Below are positions 29,011-38,049 of a DNA stretch of 64,000 nt, in pieces (position 1 is the first letter of the stretch; each line of letters starts with the position of its first letter). A model generated the notes under the pieces. The model was not told where the DNA came from. It did no database searches and saw only the letters and a list, made by a program, of their open reading frames with translations. The DNA comes from Sphaerulina vaccinii. Its lineage: Eukaryota > Ascomycota > Dothideomycetes > Mycosphaerellales > Mycosphaerellaceae. The stretch lies in the NCBI GenBank assembly GCA_022570795.1, contig JAKUDP010000012.1:62001-126000 (forward strand), in the 5' to 3' direction. Position numbers and translations under genes: made by a program.

Positions 29011-29853
29011 CTACTCTCCATCGAGTCGCTCAGCTGCAATGAACTGGGTCAGATGCTGGGACTGAGATTCAGATGTCTCCTTATCCTTCCTGTTGTCTGG
29101 CCTAAGCTCCGGATGCGCCTTCCAGCAGCGGTCCTCTGTGTGAGTGGTACCCTTACAGTGTGTGCAGTAGTACTTGCTGCGGCTGTTACCCTTTTGTCTT
29201 TGATTGCTAACATTCAGGGCCGTGTCTGCAGCGCTCGTGTCACCCTTGTCTGTCTCCTTCAGAGACTGGACAACATCTCCGAGGGGTGGAAGCTTCTTCT
29301 TATCCAAGGATTGGAAGGATTCTCTCTTGATTGTGGACCATACTGGGTAGTCTTTCGATACGCGTCGAATAAAGCCATAGATAGCAATCTCATTATCCAG
29401 TGCCATATCCTGATTCTTGAGTTCTTGAACAGCGTCCTGGTACTTGCGACAGAATGCTTCGAGATCCTTTCCGTCGTAGTAGAGGGAGTCCCATTGTTCG
29501 AAGACTGACATGCGGTAGGCAACACCGGATTGCCCATAGTTCTTCTCACAGTACTGCCACATCTCCTTTGCAGTGTCCATAGTGGCTAGGACGTCCTGGA
29601 TTTCCGAGACACAATTGACCATGATATATGATGCCGGCTTTGCTTGATTGCCAATCCACGTAACTTCTCTCTTCCCAAATGCGGTGTCGTCATCGCTTGG
29701 AGCCTTGACAGGTTTCTCGGATGTTGGATTCTCTGGGTCGACGTACTGCCAATCGTTTCGCCCAATAAGGATCATCTTGATAATTGCTTTCCACTGTTTG
29801 TGGTTAGCTTTGCCCCGAAGCTTGGGGACTTTGTTGCTATTGTCTTCGCCCAT
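29011..29853 (-). pseudogene. gag: Ty1/copia Gag with CCHC zinc knuckle
   Basis: Gag of a copia LTR retrotransposon, which forms the virus-like particle around element RNA. The likely start is MGEDNSNKVPKLRGKANH at 29,853; the frame is open upstream to 29,955 but that is leader. Features in order are the N-terminal KANHKQWKAIIKMIL motif typical of copia Gag, a helical middle (MDTAKEMWQYCEKNYGQSG, DLEAFCRKYQDAVQEL), and a knuckle YCTHCKGTTHTEDRCW (C-x2-C-x4-H-x4-C). The frame stops with TAG after AAERLDGE at 29,011. Protease, integrase and RT, which normally follow, are missing, so the element is truncated. The matching 5' LTR lies upstream at 30,028-30,239. Confidence 0.85.
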
Positions 29854-30027
29854 TATTCCAACAGGCCACGGCTTGTATAAGCCGGAAGACTTGAAATCGT
29901 TGCGGCTTGTGTAAACCGGAACAAAGAGTAACGACTTGTGTAAGCCGGATGTCAACTAAGGCAGTGTAGCCAGTGTTGTAAGAGTCGTGTCGGGTTAACG
30001 CAGAACCCGGGCTCATAACCACTCAAA

Positions 30028-30239
30028 TGGAGGAGGAGTGCAACAACGCGATCACGACCAAGACAACAACAGTTGCATACCCTTCTATCTACTCCAATAA
30101 GGAAGACATATATATATATGCTGCGTGTACCAAATGACACGTGTCCAGTAGTTCCAGTAAGAACACGTGTCTACTATCATAGTGGTGGACTCGAACATAC
30201 TCGAATCTTCCATCCAAGTCTATTTGATAGTCCAGCACA
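30028..30239 (-). mobile_element. 5' LTR of the copia element
   Basis: Read on the minus strand, the stretch begins TGTGCTGG and ends CCTCCTCCA, fitting TG...CA LTR borders. It contains an ATATATATATA run (30,108-30,118) as a possible TATA element. Just inside, the minus strand reads TGGTTATGAGCCC (30,010-30,022), a primer-binding-site-like sequence, and the Gag start follows about 170 bases later. No second LTR copy was found in the window, so the borders rest on termini and position only. Confidence 0.5.
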
Positions 30240-30911
30240 TGGAGCAAGCGAGGAGAGTCTGCTTGTGGAATTGTGATCGGCCAATCATCGCTTCCGGCAC
30301 GCCGCACACAGGCCGATCCAGCTGCCAATCGAGCTTGTTGGCGTGATTAGCAACGGCCAGATCGTCAAGGCGCATAGAGTGCCCACGCTCCACATGCATA
30401 TCCGAAGAGACTGGTAAGGCTTTCGTGGGTCCCGCGTGGAAGAGAGGGACTCGTGCTGGCCAACAAAACGCGCCACCAACACCTGTGCCGTGCGTCGGCA
30501 GTCGGACTAATTTCATCCATGCTAGAATGAATGTACTGTGCCGGAATGGAGTAAGTATAGCTTGCAATGTGAATGACCTGCAAGCCTTGCGATTCGTGCC
30601 TATGTGACGTTGAGAGCAAATGAGAGCTGCTAGGTTAACTGCTAGCCGCCTGGCCCTCGTATGAATTCTGGCATCGTCAGAGGCACGTTATCACTGGACC
30701 TGTGGAAGGATTTCATCGGGCATTGCGCAACAGCCTGATCTATGTCTGTGTTGTGCGACCACTCATCGAGCGGTGTCCATTCCGCTTGCATGGCGTGTAG
30801 CTGGCAACTGGCTCGAAGCAAGACACATACTTTGAAAGTCGTGTAAAAATAAATGTATTTGGGGCAGTGAGCGTGAAATTGTAGGTCCGCACCCCGTGGA
30901 GGTAGTAGAAT
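30240..30911. other. Intergenic, GC-balanced, no gene recognised
   Basis: It has normal dinucleotide composition. Several short overlapping frames exist on both strands, none with recognisable motifs. It should contain the left end of the pogo element, but I could not find a matched inverted terminus pair. Confidence 0.5.
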
Positions 30912-30962
30912 GTGAACCTGCTACCTGCCGATATCGTCTCTTCAACTGTCCATTATCGTACT

Positions 30963-32567
30963 ATGGAGGCACACAAAGTGGTCAAGAAACAAGGCATCTC
31001 TGTCTCTCAGAGGCATGCGCTTCGACGATACGCTCAACAGCACCCTCACCTTCGACAACGAGCTCTCAGAGAGTGGTTTAAAGCTGAATTCCAGAGAGAT
31101 ATCACCCAATCCACAGTCTCAGAGAGCCTCTCAGCTCGGTTTAGCCACCTGGATTCACTTGATCAAAGCCAGTTTGAGGGCAAGTTCCAAGGCTCTCAAC
31201 AGCGTGAGAAAGCTATTAGATGGCCTGAGCTGGATAGAGCCCTTCTTCAATGGGTTCAGCAGGCACAATCTGATGTGCCATTAACCGGAGATACCCTCAA
31301 ACGGAAGGCATCACGATTGTGGCAGCTACTGGACTGTTATCAAGGCATGGAAGTGCCTCAGTTCAGCAATGGATGGCTTGATTCTTTCAAGAGGAGGCAC
31401 AACATAAAATCGCGTGTTCTTCACGGAGAGGAGGCCAGTGTTCAGAATGAGTTGATTGTCCAGCAAGTCACTCAAGTTCAGGCTCTTGCACGGTTGTACC
31501 CACCACAAGACGTCTATAACTGCGATGAAACTGGCATCTACTGGAAGATGGTGCCTGATAGAGGGCTCTCAACTGAGCAGTTGCCAGGGGTAAAGAAAGA
31601 GAAGGAGAGGATAACAGCTCACTTCTGCTGTAATGCTGATGGCAGTGATAGATTGCCTGTCTGGTTTATTGGCAAGGCTGCAAAACCACGCTGCTTTGGC
31701 TCTTCAAATATCAATCTTGGCAACCTCAATTGCGTATGGAGGCATAATGGCAAGGCCTGGATGATTACAGAGGTTATGCTGGAGTGGCTACGCTGGTTTG
31801 GAAGGCATGTTGGCCAGAGGAGAGTTCTCCTTATTATGGACAACTTCAGTGCACATATCTCAGCGCTTGAACTGGCTCAACAACAGGGCCTTATTCAGAA
31901 CGTCACAGTGTGCTGGCTGCCACCAAATGCAACCTCTCGAACTCAGCCACTTGATCAAGGCATTATCAGAACCTTCAAGGCCTACTATCGAAGGAAGTGG
32001 GTTGAATACTTACTAGATGAGTACGATCTACAGCGTAATCCACTCAGAACAATGAACGTTCTGAAGGCAATTCGCTGGTCAATCTCAGCATGGAACCTTG
32101 TCAAAGTAACTACAATTCAGAACTGCTGGACACGATCAACACTGCTGGAATTCAATGGTGAGGAGTCTGATGAATTGAGCCAAGAAACAGCTAGATTACA
32201 ATCAGCTGTAAATGAACTACACCTATCAGGCCGGATTCAGCAGGCTATGACACTTGATAGCCTTCTAAACCCTGAGGAGGAGATGGTTCAAGACGCAATT
32301 TGTGAAGAGGAGTTGGAACTGCAGATTGCTGGTTTGATTAATCCACAGCCAGATTATGAGAGTGAAGAGGAGGAGGAAGTTATTCCTCCTATATCAGTAT
32401 CAGCAGCCCTCTCTGCGTTACAGACACTTCATGTTTATGAAGAACAACAAGCAGATGGTGATTGCAACTTCACTGCAGCGCTTGATCGCTATGAACAACT
32501 CCTCCAAGGCCGCAGGCAACAGAGGCTGGTTCAGCAGTCTATCACAGGATGGTTTAGTAATCAGTAG
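30963..32567 (+). CDS. pogo-family (Fot1-like) transposase, intact ORF
   Basis: Transposase of a pogo/Tc1-superfamily DNA transposon; it cuts and pastes its element at TA sites. The frame is open from 30,912, but the natural start is probably the Met at 30,963 (MEAHKVVKKQGISVSQRHAL), giving 534 residues without an internal stop. An N-terminal CENP-B-like helix-turn-helix pair (ALRRYAQQHPHLRQRALREW; NGWLDSFKRRHNIKSRVLHG) is followed by a DDE_1 core with Asp in YNCDETGIYW, Asp in LLIMDNFSAH and the third acidic residue as Asp in TQPLDQGIIRTFKAYY. I count 37 residues between the second and third. The C-terminus has an acidic run (DYESEEEEEV) and ends TGWFSNQ. The gene shows no RIP-type stops, so it is a recent or single-copy arrival and may be functional. 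Inverted termini were not identified. Confidence 0.9.
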   Translation: MEAHKVVKKQGISVSQRHALRRYAQQHPHLRQRALREWFKAEFQRDITQSTVSESLSARFSHLDSLDQSQFEGKFQGSQQREKAIRWPELDRALLQWVQQAQSDVPLTGDTLKRKASRLWQLLDCYQGMEVPQFSNGWLDSFKRRHNIKSRVLHGEEASVQNELIVQQVTQVQALARLYPPQDVYNCDETGIYWKMVPDRGLSTEQLPGVKKEKERITAHFCCNADGSDRLPVWFIGKAAKPRCFGSSNINLGNLNCVWRHNGKAWMITEVMLEWLRWFGRHVGQRRVLLIMDNFSAHISALELAQQQGLIQNVTVCWLPPNATSRTQPLDQGIIRTFKAYYRRKWVEYLLDEYDLQRNPLRTMNVLKAIRWSISAWNLVKVTTIQNCWTRSTLLEFNGEESDELSQETARLQSAVNELHLSGRIQQAMTLDSLLNPEEEMVQDAICEEELELQIAGLINPQPDYESEEEEEVIPPISVSAALSALQTLHVYEEQQADGDCNFTAALDRYEQLLQGRRQQRLVQQSITGWFSNQ

Positions 32568-33148
32568 GCTTGGCATTCTTCAAGACGATAGCCTCCATAA
32601 CACGATCAGTCCAGGCTCATTAGGTAGAATCGTCTTAGACGAGTTACACTGTACTTGCGGCACAGCATCTACGTGGCTTTGCACGTGTCGGTCACGTGCC
32701 GAGGTCATTGGAAGAACTCTACATACTCCCCAAGGACTATACCAAGCCGTCTGGCTTTCGAGAATCGGGAATCCGAACACAGGAACCATTAAGAAGGGCC
32801 CGTTCGGTGGCTCCGGTAGATTTTATGGTCGGAACGGGAGGCTGATTTTAAAGTGGGAGTTCGCCATCCTGGATACTGGGAGTCGTAGCACGCCAATGTG
32901 GTCCCGTTTCTCCCTGATGCCTCAGGCCAAACATGCACCTTCCACGTCACGTGATGGCTGCGGCTGTGGCTGCTCATGCAGTGTGGCATGCTTTGAGACC
33001 GCTGCGGCTGTAGCAATACGGCTGGTCCAGTACACGGCAGGAGGTCCAGTCCAGTGTCATTTTCAATACGCGCTAATCCAGACTGGACCCTATGCTCCGA
33101 CCACTGCGTCTTTATAGTGACTGATCTGCTAAATCTTTCGCGAGCGAT
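32568..33148. other. Intergenic between pogo transposase and NLR fragment
   Basis: GC-balanced DNA with several CACGTG/TCACGTG sites (for example 32,686-32,699 and 32,947-32,952), which are E-box-like. No convincing gene is present; overlapping frames on both strands lack motifs. The right end of the pogo element must lie here but was not resolved. Confidence 0.45.
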
Positions 33149-34023
33149 ATGAATGCCTCCCACCACAGTTCTGCATGGGAAGGAATTACAGGCAGTGGGC
33201 CGCAGCATAACGGCCATATCTACGGCAACGTCACAAATCACCACTACCCTGGCCCACCTGCTCAAGGTCGGTGTGCGGAGTGCATGGTCCAGGATGTAAG
33301 AAGCACTATTGGCGCGGTGCTGATTATGATGAGACAGGCACATCTACAGCGGAACACGTGGAGACACCGCGCAACCCTCTTTCCACAGTGCCATTCCCAC
33401 GCGACCCCGACTACGTTCATCGCGGGCCGCTAGTCGACCAGCTCCGCGAGAAGCTTTCTGTGCCTGCTGCCAGGGTCGCGCTCGTGGGACTCGGCGGGGT
33501 AGGGTAGGCAGAACACAAACGGACACCGACTGTATATCGACGCTAACCACAGTACAGCAAGTCGCAACTCGCGATCGAGTACGCGCATCACGTGCGAGAG
33601 ACGTCGCCGAGCACGTGGGTCCTATGGATACAGTCGAGCAGCAGTGCACGCTTTGAGCTAAGTGTCCTCGACGTACTCGGGCAGCTGAAAGTGCCTGGAA
33701 GAAGCGATCCGAAGGCGGATGTGTTCGATCTCTTCCGCGACTGGTTGCGCGACAAGAGATATGGGCCCTGGTTGATTATACTCGACAATGCAGATCATGC
33801 CGCCTTTCTTACCGAGCCTCCTACTATAGCTAGCCGGATGCAGGACGATAGCCAAGGCCCTTACTCCAGAGATAAAATCTCACACCAACAGAGAATGTCT
33901 CTTTCCAACGGAGAAACTCTCGGTCACCACATTTCAAGGCTCTGTAAGACTCCAAAGTTGGAAATTGTATCTGTCCTCCACTACATTATCAATGTAGAGT
34001 CCCGAAATCACAAAAGAGCCTAG
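33149..34023 (+). pseudogene. NLR-like (NB-ARC) protein, truncated after nucleotide-binding site
   Basis: Fungal STAND/NOD-like receptor fragment; intact relatives are ATP-switched sensors in non-self recognition and programmed cell death. Exon 1 starts MNASHHSSAWEGITGSG and carries a Gly/Asn/His-rich N-terminus. A first intron ends at 33,337 (GACAG), with its donor at 33,267 (GTCGGT) or 33,273 (GTGCGG), both in phase. Exon 2 has the family's linker PFPRDPDYVHRGPLVDQL and VALVGLGGVG. The P-loop is split by a 54-base intron (33,504-33,557, branch GCTAAC), and splicing yields GLGGVGKSQLAIEYA. Then follow STWVLWIQSSS, the LKVPGRSDPKADVFDLFRDW segment and a Walker B-like WLIILDNADHAAFL. After about 33,840 the sequence no longer resembles the family and stops at 34,023. 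The rest of NB-ARC and the TPR/ANK/WD sensor are missing. It is either a decayed gene or a short adaptor-type NLR. Confidence 0.75.
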
Positions 34024-34261
34024 AAATCGCGATAGAGCAGGGGCAAACCCTTGGAAGAGCAATTGATAGCGTTACTGCATCGGTCGATAGCATAACCAAC
34101 ACTGCGTATTCACACATGTGCACCGAGTGATGTATACAGAAATGGCTATAGAAAAATGCCTTACGAGTCGCATCTGCATAGATATGCTACGGAGAGACTG
34201 AAAAATCGAAACTCTTATTGTGGCTCGCCACGGTGGGTGGCTCGCGACGCTGGGATGGACT
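34024..34261. other. Intergenic, no gene recognised
   Basis: About 240 bases of GC-balanced DNA between convergent remnants. I see no gene, repeat or regulatory signal. Confidence 0.5.
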
Positions 34262-34855
34262 TTAGATAGTCCATTGGCAGAGCTGGACCGGGAATGTCAT
34301 GCCATTCCATTGCATCGACCCGTGATCACTCGGATCTGTTGCTTGTCGCTGATCGAACTCCAGGCCGATGGCTACTCGAGCTTTGAATTTGAATCGCTAT
34401 GGAATCCAAGTCTCGACCGGTCGCAAGGGTATCGTGTCAAGATCAGTGTAGACACCACCTCGAGCGCCGAGGACCAGATATCGGAGGTAGTCGGAGAGCA
34501 GAACCCGTGGCCTAATAGCTTGCCAGACTTGGAGAACGTCGGGCCGTTGCACGTATTCAGTCGCCACGATAAGATCCGTAGTCTCTCGAGTCAGCAAGGC
34601 GTAGGGACTAGCAGGATTCATGTCGCGCCAAGCTTGCGCAAGGTCGGCCGTGTTCTAATCAGGCTCAAAAGCTATTTGCGATATCTGTGTAGCGTTGGAC
34701 AGGACACCGCTTGAGGCTTTACGTAGGTGTGAGACTGGACCAGGCAGGAACATCCAGCATAGGGTGGTGATCGTTATGCCAGCCAGAAGGAGAAGACCAA
34801 GCACCCGTGCCTGTGTTCGATAGCCGGTCGTCAAAAGGGATCTCGTTTGCAGCAT
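34262..34855 (-). pseudogene. GT32 / OCH1-like glycosyltransferase, stop-riddled
   Basis: A type II Golgi membrane mannosyltransferase relative (glycosyltransferase family 32; OCH1-type enzymes extend N-glycans). The start at 34,855 reads MLQTRSLLTTGYRTQARVLG and is followed by one membrane segment (LLLLAGITITTLCWMFLP, about residues 21-38). The same frame then gives AQAWRDMNPASPYALL, then LLSDYLRYLVLGARGGVYTD with the family DxD motif in YTDLDT, then PLRPVETWIP, and further on VAIGLEFDQ and FPVQLCQWTI. Two TAG codons interrupt the frame, after FEPD and after WIP, and a TAA follows QWTI. Each could be a Gln codon changed by one C-to-T at CpA. No frameshift is needed. The usual C-terminal part after QWTI is not found. 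Likely a recently inactivated gene. Confidence 0.8.
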
Positions 34856-35212
34856 CGATGTAATGCTGAGAACACGCCCGTTATGCGCTCACCAGGGAGG
34901 TACCGCATGCCATCTGGCGCACTTATAATGTATGCTCGAAGCACGTCAGATGCATTGTCTCGTTGAGTTAGTACCTGGGCATCCATCAATTGGAGTCTTC
35001 CGGATTTCGACAATCCAACTCGCGGGCTCGTCTCTCCACCCCTGCGAAGAGTGATATCCAGGTGTCGGAAAGCAAGTTTGCGCTGTTATTGGTATTTGGT
35101 GATATACTGGTACATTTGCAAGGTGATATCAATAACAACCTGCTCGCGGCAACGACGATATCAAACCGGATCAATAACCTATCAGTACCAACCAGTACCA
35201 ACAACTATCAGA
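34856..35212. other. Upstream region of the GT32 pseudogene, no gene recognised
   Basis: GC-balanced, with a low-complexity AACAAC/CCAGTACCAAC-rich stretch at 35,128-35,225. Short frames on both strands lack motifs. Confidence 0.4.
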
Positions 35213-35671
35213 TCAACAACATCTCTGAATACTAGGGCGCATTCTACGGGGAGTTCCGTCCTGTAACCGCGCTATAGCGAGGTCTGCTTGAGCCTGTCTC
35301 TTGAGGTGCTGATGGAGAGCATTAACCTCTCCTGTGTTTAGCTTGCCTAGCTTCCTCTCGGCCTTCCTGTCGATCACGCCCTCGGATTCGTACTCGTAAT
35401 CAGATAACACACCCTCTTCCCCTGCATCCCGTCTTGCTCGGAGGGTCGCGTTGTCCTTGTAAACCTGATCTTTGTTCTTGGCACTAATGAGGTCCTTGAA
35501 GTGTCCATTGTCGCCGGCATTGTCGTCTCCGTTGTCATGCTCGTTGCCATCCAAGTCACCCTCCTCGGCATATTGCTCGGAGTGCGCCGTTTCAATTTCC
35601 TCACCGTCCTGCTGTCGTGATACTCGTGTCCAGACGGGCTTGTGCCTACTCTGCTTGTGTTTGGCGCATAC
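35213..35671 (-). CDS. Hypothetical acidic charged protein fragment
   Basis: The longest ATG-start version begins at 35,554 (MDGNEHDNGDDNAGDNGHF, 113 residues). The frame is open upstream to about 35,671 (KQSRHKPVWTRVSRQQDGEE). It is very rich in Asp/Glu/Lys/Arg, with an acidic Asn/Asp run followed by a charged, probably helical part (DRKAERKLGKLNTGEVNALH), and has no signal peptide. I do not recognise it. It overlaps the sense-strand pol fragment at 35,620-35,953, so at least its upstream part is probably not coding. Confidence 0.3.
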   Translation of the reverse strand, partial: VCAKHKQSRHKPVWTRVSRQQDGEEIETAHSEQYAEEGDLDGNEHDNGDDNAGDNGHFKDLISAKNKDQVYKDNATLRARRDAGEEGVLSDYEYESEGVIDRKAERKLGKLNTGEVNALHQHLKRQAQADLAIARLQDGTPRRMRPSIQRCC

Positions 35672-35953
35672 CCTCGAATAACAATGGACTCGCCGCCATC
35701 ACCATCAATGATTCGCCGCAGCCAGGCAATTCAAAAGGCAATGAGGGAGCTCCGTAGGGCATCCGCAAAGCGACAAGTGAGTAATGCACTAGGCACACGC
35801 AATGGACCGGCAACAGAAGACGTGCTTGCGCTTCCGCTCCAGAGTGAGGTGTTAGCATGGCGTGAGAAGAGCGGCTGGCAAGGACCGAATTGTTGTTTGT
35901 GTACTGTGAGTGCATTGAAGGTCTATAGAACAACTTGGAAGGTTGAGAACTAA
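35620..35953 (+). pseudogene. LTR-retrotransposon pol fragment (region after integrase core)
   Basis: The frame DGLVPTLLVFGAYPR, RSQAIQKAMRELRR, RQVSNALGTRNGP and ALPLQSEVLAWRE matches the segment that follows the integrase core in a group of filamentous-fungal LTR retrotransposon polyproteins, where the usual form is LPLNSPVLVWRE. A TGA precedes it at about 35,611, and similarity ends near 35,890 (GWQGP). Only about 90 residues remain; no reverse transcriptase or LTR lies next to it, so it is an orphan fragment. Confidence 0.65.
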
Positions 35954-36188
35954 TGGTGTCATTCCGGCGATACTGCGGTGCCAAGCAACACTTCAACATA
36001 TTCAAGCCATTCAGGCTTCTCGAATTCAGTGGTTGAATGACTTGAATTCCGAATACCGTTGAATATCGATTCAGGGTTCAAACGCAATGATCATCTGACA
36101 AACACTCACTATTGCTTTGTAGTAGGTTGAGTAGGTTGTCGATTCTACGTTACGAGGCAGCAGAGTCTTCCGAATCCTCCTCTGCTTT

Positions 36189-36461
36189 CTAACCCCCGTG
36201 TATACAGATGGCCAAGTCGACCGAGCAGCCCGTCAGGCACAATCTTGTATTATGAGCCTGAGATGTTAGAACCTAGCAATTGATTTCTTCTTAACAACTT
36301 ACAGCAATGCATGCAGTGGCGCAAGCGACATACTTGGCTTTACAACCGAAGTCATGCCCAATTCTATCTGACTCCCCATCGTTTTGCTGATCCGATCCTT
36401 TAGTCGGCAACCCAGCTACGATCCCTAGGAGAGATAGTACAAGAATTCCGATATTCCTCAT
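36189..36461 (-). CDS. Small secreted cysteine-rich protein (effector candidate)
   Basis: A two-exon gene. Exon 1 (36,461-36,303) encodes MRNIGILVLSLLGIVAGLP, a typical signal peptide with cleavage likely near residue 19, then a polar acidic stretch (TKGSDQQNDGESDRIGHDFG) and three cysteines in CKAKYVACATACIA. Reading through gives a stop two codons after a perfect GTAAGT donor. Splicing a 45-base intron (36,302-36,258; branch TTCTAAC, acceptor CTCAG) instead joins codon to codon and adds AHNTRLCLTGCSVDLAICIH with three more cysteines. The spliced product is 75 residues with six cysteines, about 56 after cleavage. The frame upstream of MRN has no ATG. A TATATATTTCCC motif lies about 60 bases upstream (near 36,515-36,526, minus strand). 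No family is recognised. The setting, between transposon fragments in a RIP-flanked island, is typical of effector genes; a role in host interaction is inference. Confidence 0.65.
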
Positions 36462-36789
36462 GTTCGGAGAACTATAGATCAATCAGTTTTCATACCAAAG
36501 TGCTAGGCTCAGGGAAATATATACAATACCAGATGCAAATCTCGAGAGCGAGAGGATAAGGTCGGTCAAATAATCTGTCTGTATAGTAACCAGAGAAGCA
36601 AAGATCTTTGTGCACTTATTGTTAGAGAGTATACGAGACGAGAGCGGGAAATAGCTTCTATTATATGGCGCTCTAAGAATAAAGCTTATATAAACAATCC
36701 TTGCGCGTGGATGATAGTAGAGCCCAGGGAAGTATTGGAATTTACCCCTGCAAATGAGGCCAAACTATATACGGTAGGGTATAGCGCTT

Positions 36790-38049
36790 CTACCACCTTG
36801 TATGGCCACCATTGGCATCAATAACTGCCTGGCACCGTTGTCTCATACTTTGACCTACTCTAGCTAAGTCTGAGACTGATAACTTAGCCCACTCCTCCTG
36901 AATTGCCTGGATAACTACAGCTCGTGTTGTATGAAAGTGCCTCCCAACCCTCTCTTTCAGAATACTCCATATATTCTCTATTGGATTGAGGTCTGGAGAA
37001 CAAGGTGGCCACTTGTAAGGCGCAGAAGACCTCATGCCTGTAATCAGCTAGGATGGGCTAGGGGAAGCTACTAGCTAGGGGGAGCTATTGTGTTGCACAA
37101 GCTACCCTTACCTAGCATCTTGGTTGTAAAAGTTGGGGAATCTTATATGCCCCATCCTCTGGATCTGGGAGATCCTCATCGAATACCAGACTACTCATCT
37201 GATCACACACTATCTACCTGCATTCATAACTCTTATTACACCACTCTAGCACTTGAATTCCATACTGCATAAACCCAGCACGAGTAGTAGCAGCTGCATG
37301 GACAGAGCCATTGTCTAAGACAATACGAGGCTCTTGCTGGAATACTGAGCTATCTCGCTGTTTCTGAACTGCGTGTTGTAGCACTGGAAGTACTTGTTTA
37401 CAGAAGACTTTAGCGTTAACTGACCCCTTCTCAAACACGTGTAACGCGTGTACTCCCTCTGCGCTAATACAGCCCCAGATCATACACGCTGAATGGTTCC
37501 GGAAGCGTGAAGTAAGGCAGTCTTCGTGGAAGGCCTCATCGCTTCTACGCGTAACGTAGACTTGTCCAAAATAGCCACACGCAATAGAGGTTTCATCAGT
37601 CCATATAACTCGTGTCCACTGTCGATCTGACCAGTCTACATGCTCTTGAGCCCAGCGTAGGCGTGCCTCCTTATAGGCCTGTGTAAGAAACGGCTTCCTC
37701 TTAGCAATATAGCGTTGATAGCCCTCCTTCTTCAGAGCCTTCCGAATCGTCCTTAGGTGGTAGTGAATATGCTCAAGCTTAGCGATCTGGTCGAGGCGTA
37801 GCCGCCTACACTGCGCATTAGCACAGATACGGTTGATAAGGCGACGTCGCTTCTGGGTAGTGATTACAGGCCGACGGCCACGACGTTGTGGTGTTTGTGG
37901 TGTACGCTCCATTCGGTAGATAGCCTGAGAGATAGCTGGTTTGGAAGTATCCATAATATCAGCGATTCGCTTAAGTGGCCAGTGAGCATACTTATGTAGG
38001 GCATAGATTTGATCCTTTTGGAAGGGGCAAATGGTATGCCTGGTGCCAT
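36790..38049 (-). pseudogene. Tc1/mariner transposase, interrupted
   Basis: DDE_3-type transposase. The N-terminus MAPGIPFAP (38,049) needs a 1-base correction near 38,020 to reach FQKDQIYALHKYAHWPLKRI, the first helix-turn-helix, which then continues in frame into MDTSKPAISQAIYRMERTP (from 37,954). The catalytic residues are Asp in RVIWTDETSIA, Asp in RIVLDNGSVH and, after the inserted LTR, Glu in CSPDLNPIENIW. The LTR (37,014-37,240) splits the coding sequence between GIQVLEW and WPPCSPDLN. The remainder runs to the stop at 36,790, inside the left inverted repeat. With the insertion and the frameshift the element cannot make its own transposase. Confidence 0.88.
37014..37240. mobile_element. 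Solo LTR inserted in the mariner transposase
   Basis: A 227-base insertion begins TGTAAGGCGC and ends TTATTACA, fitting TG...CA retroelement ends with a short TGTAA inverted terminus. It is flanked by the exact 5-base direct repeat CCACT (37,009-37,013 and 37,241-37,245), the usual target duplication of LTR retrotransposons. Removing the insert and one CCACT copy rejoins the conserved LEWPPCSPDLN motif, which proves it is a later insertion. A CATATAAG element on the minus strand (near 37,143-37,150) may be its TATA box. There is no internal coding sequence, so it is a solo LTR left by LTR-LTR recombination, or a very small non-autonomous element. Confidence 0.85.

Noticed and set aside
28972..29508. 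178-codon plus-strand ORF opposite copia Gag
   Set aside because: Antisense to the Gag frame with its zinc knuckle; Leu/Val-rich shadow.
32789..33343. 184-codon minus-strand ORF over the NLR first exon
   Set aside because: Antisense to the well-supported NLR exon and without motifs; a shadow frame.
37014..37240. Spliceosomal intron in the mariner transposase
   Set aside because: The insert is flanked by an exact 5-base duplication and has TG...CA ends; no GT-AG pair restores the motif, whereas excising the insert and one duplication does.
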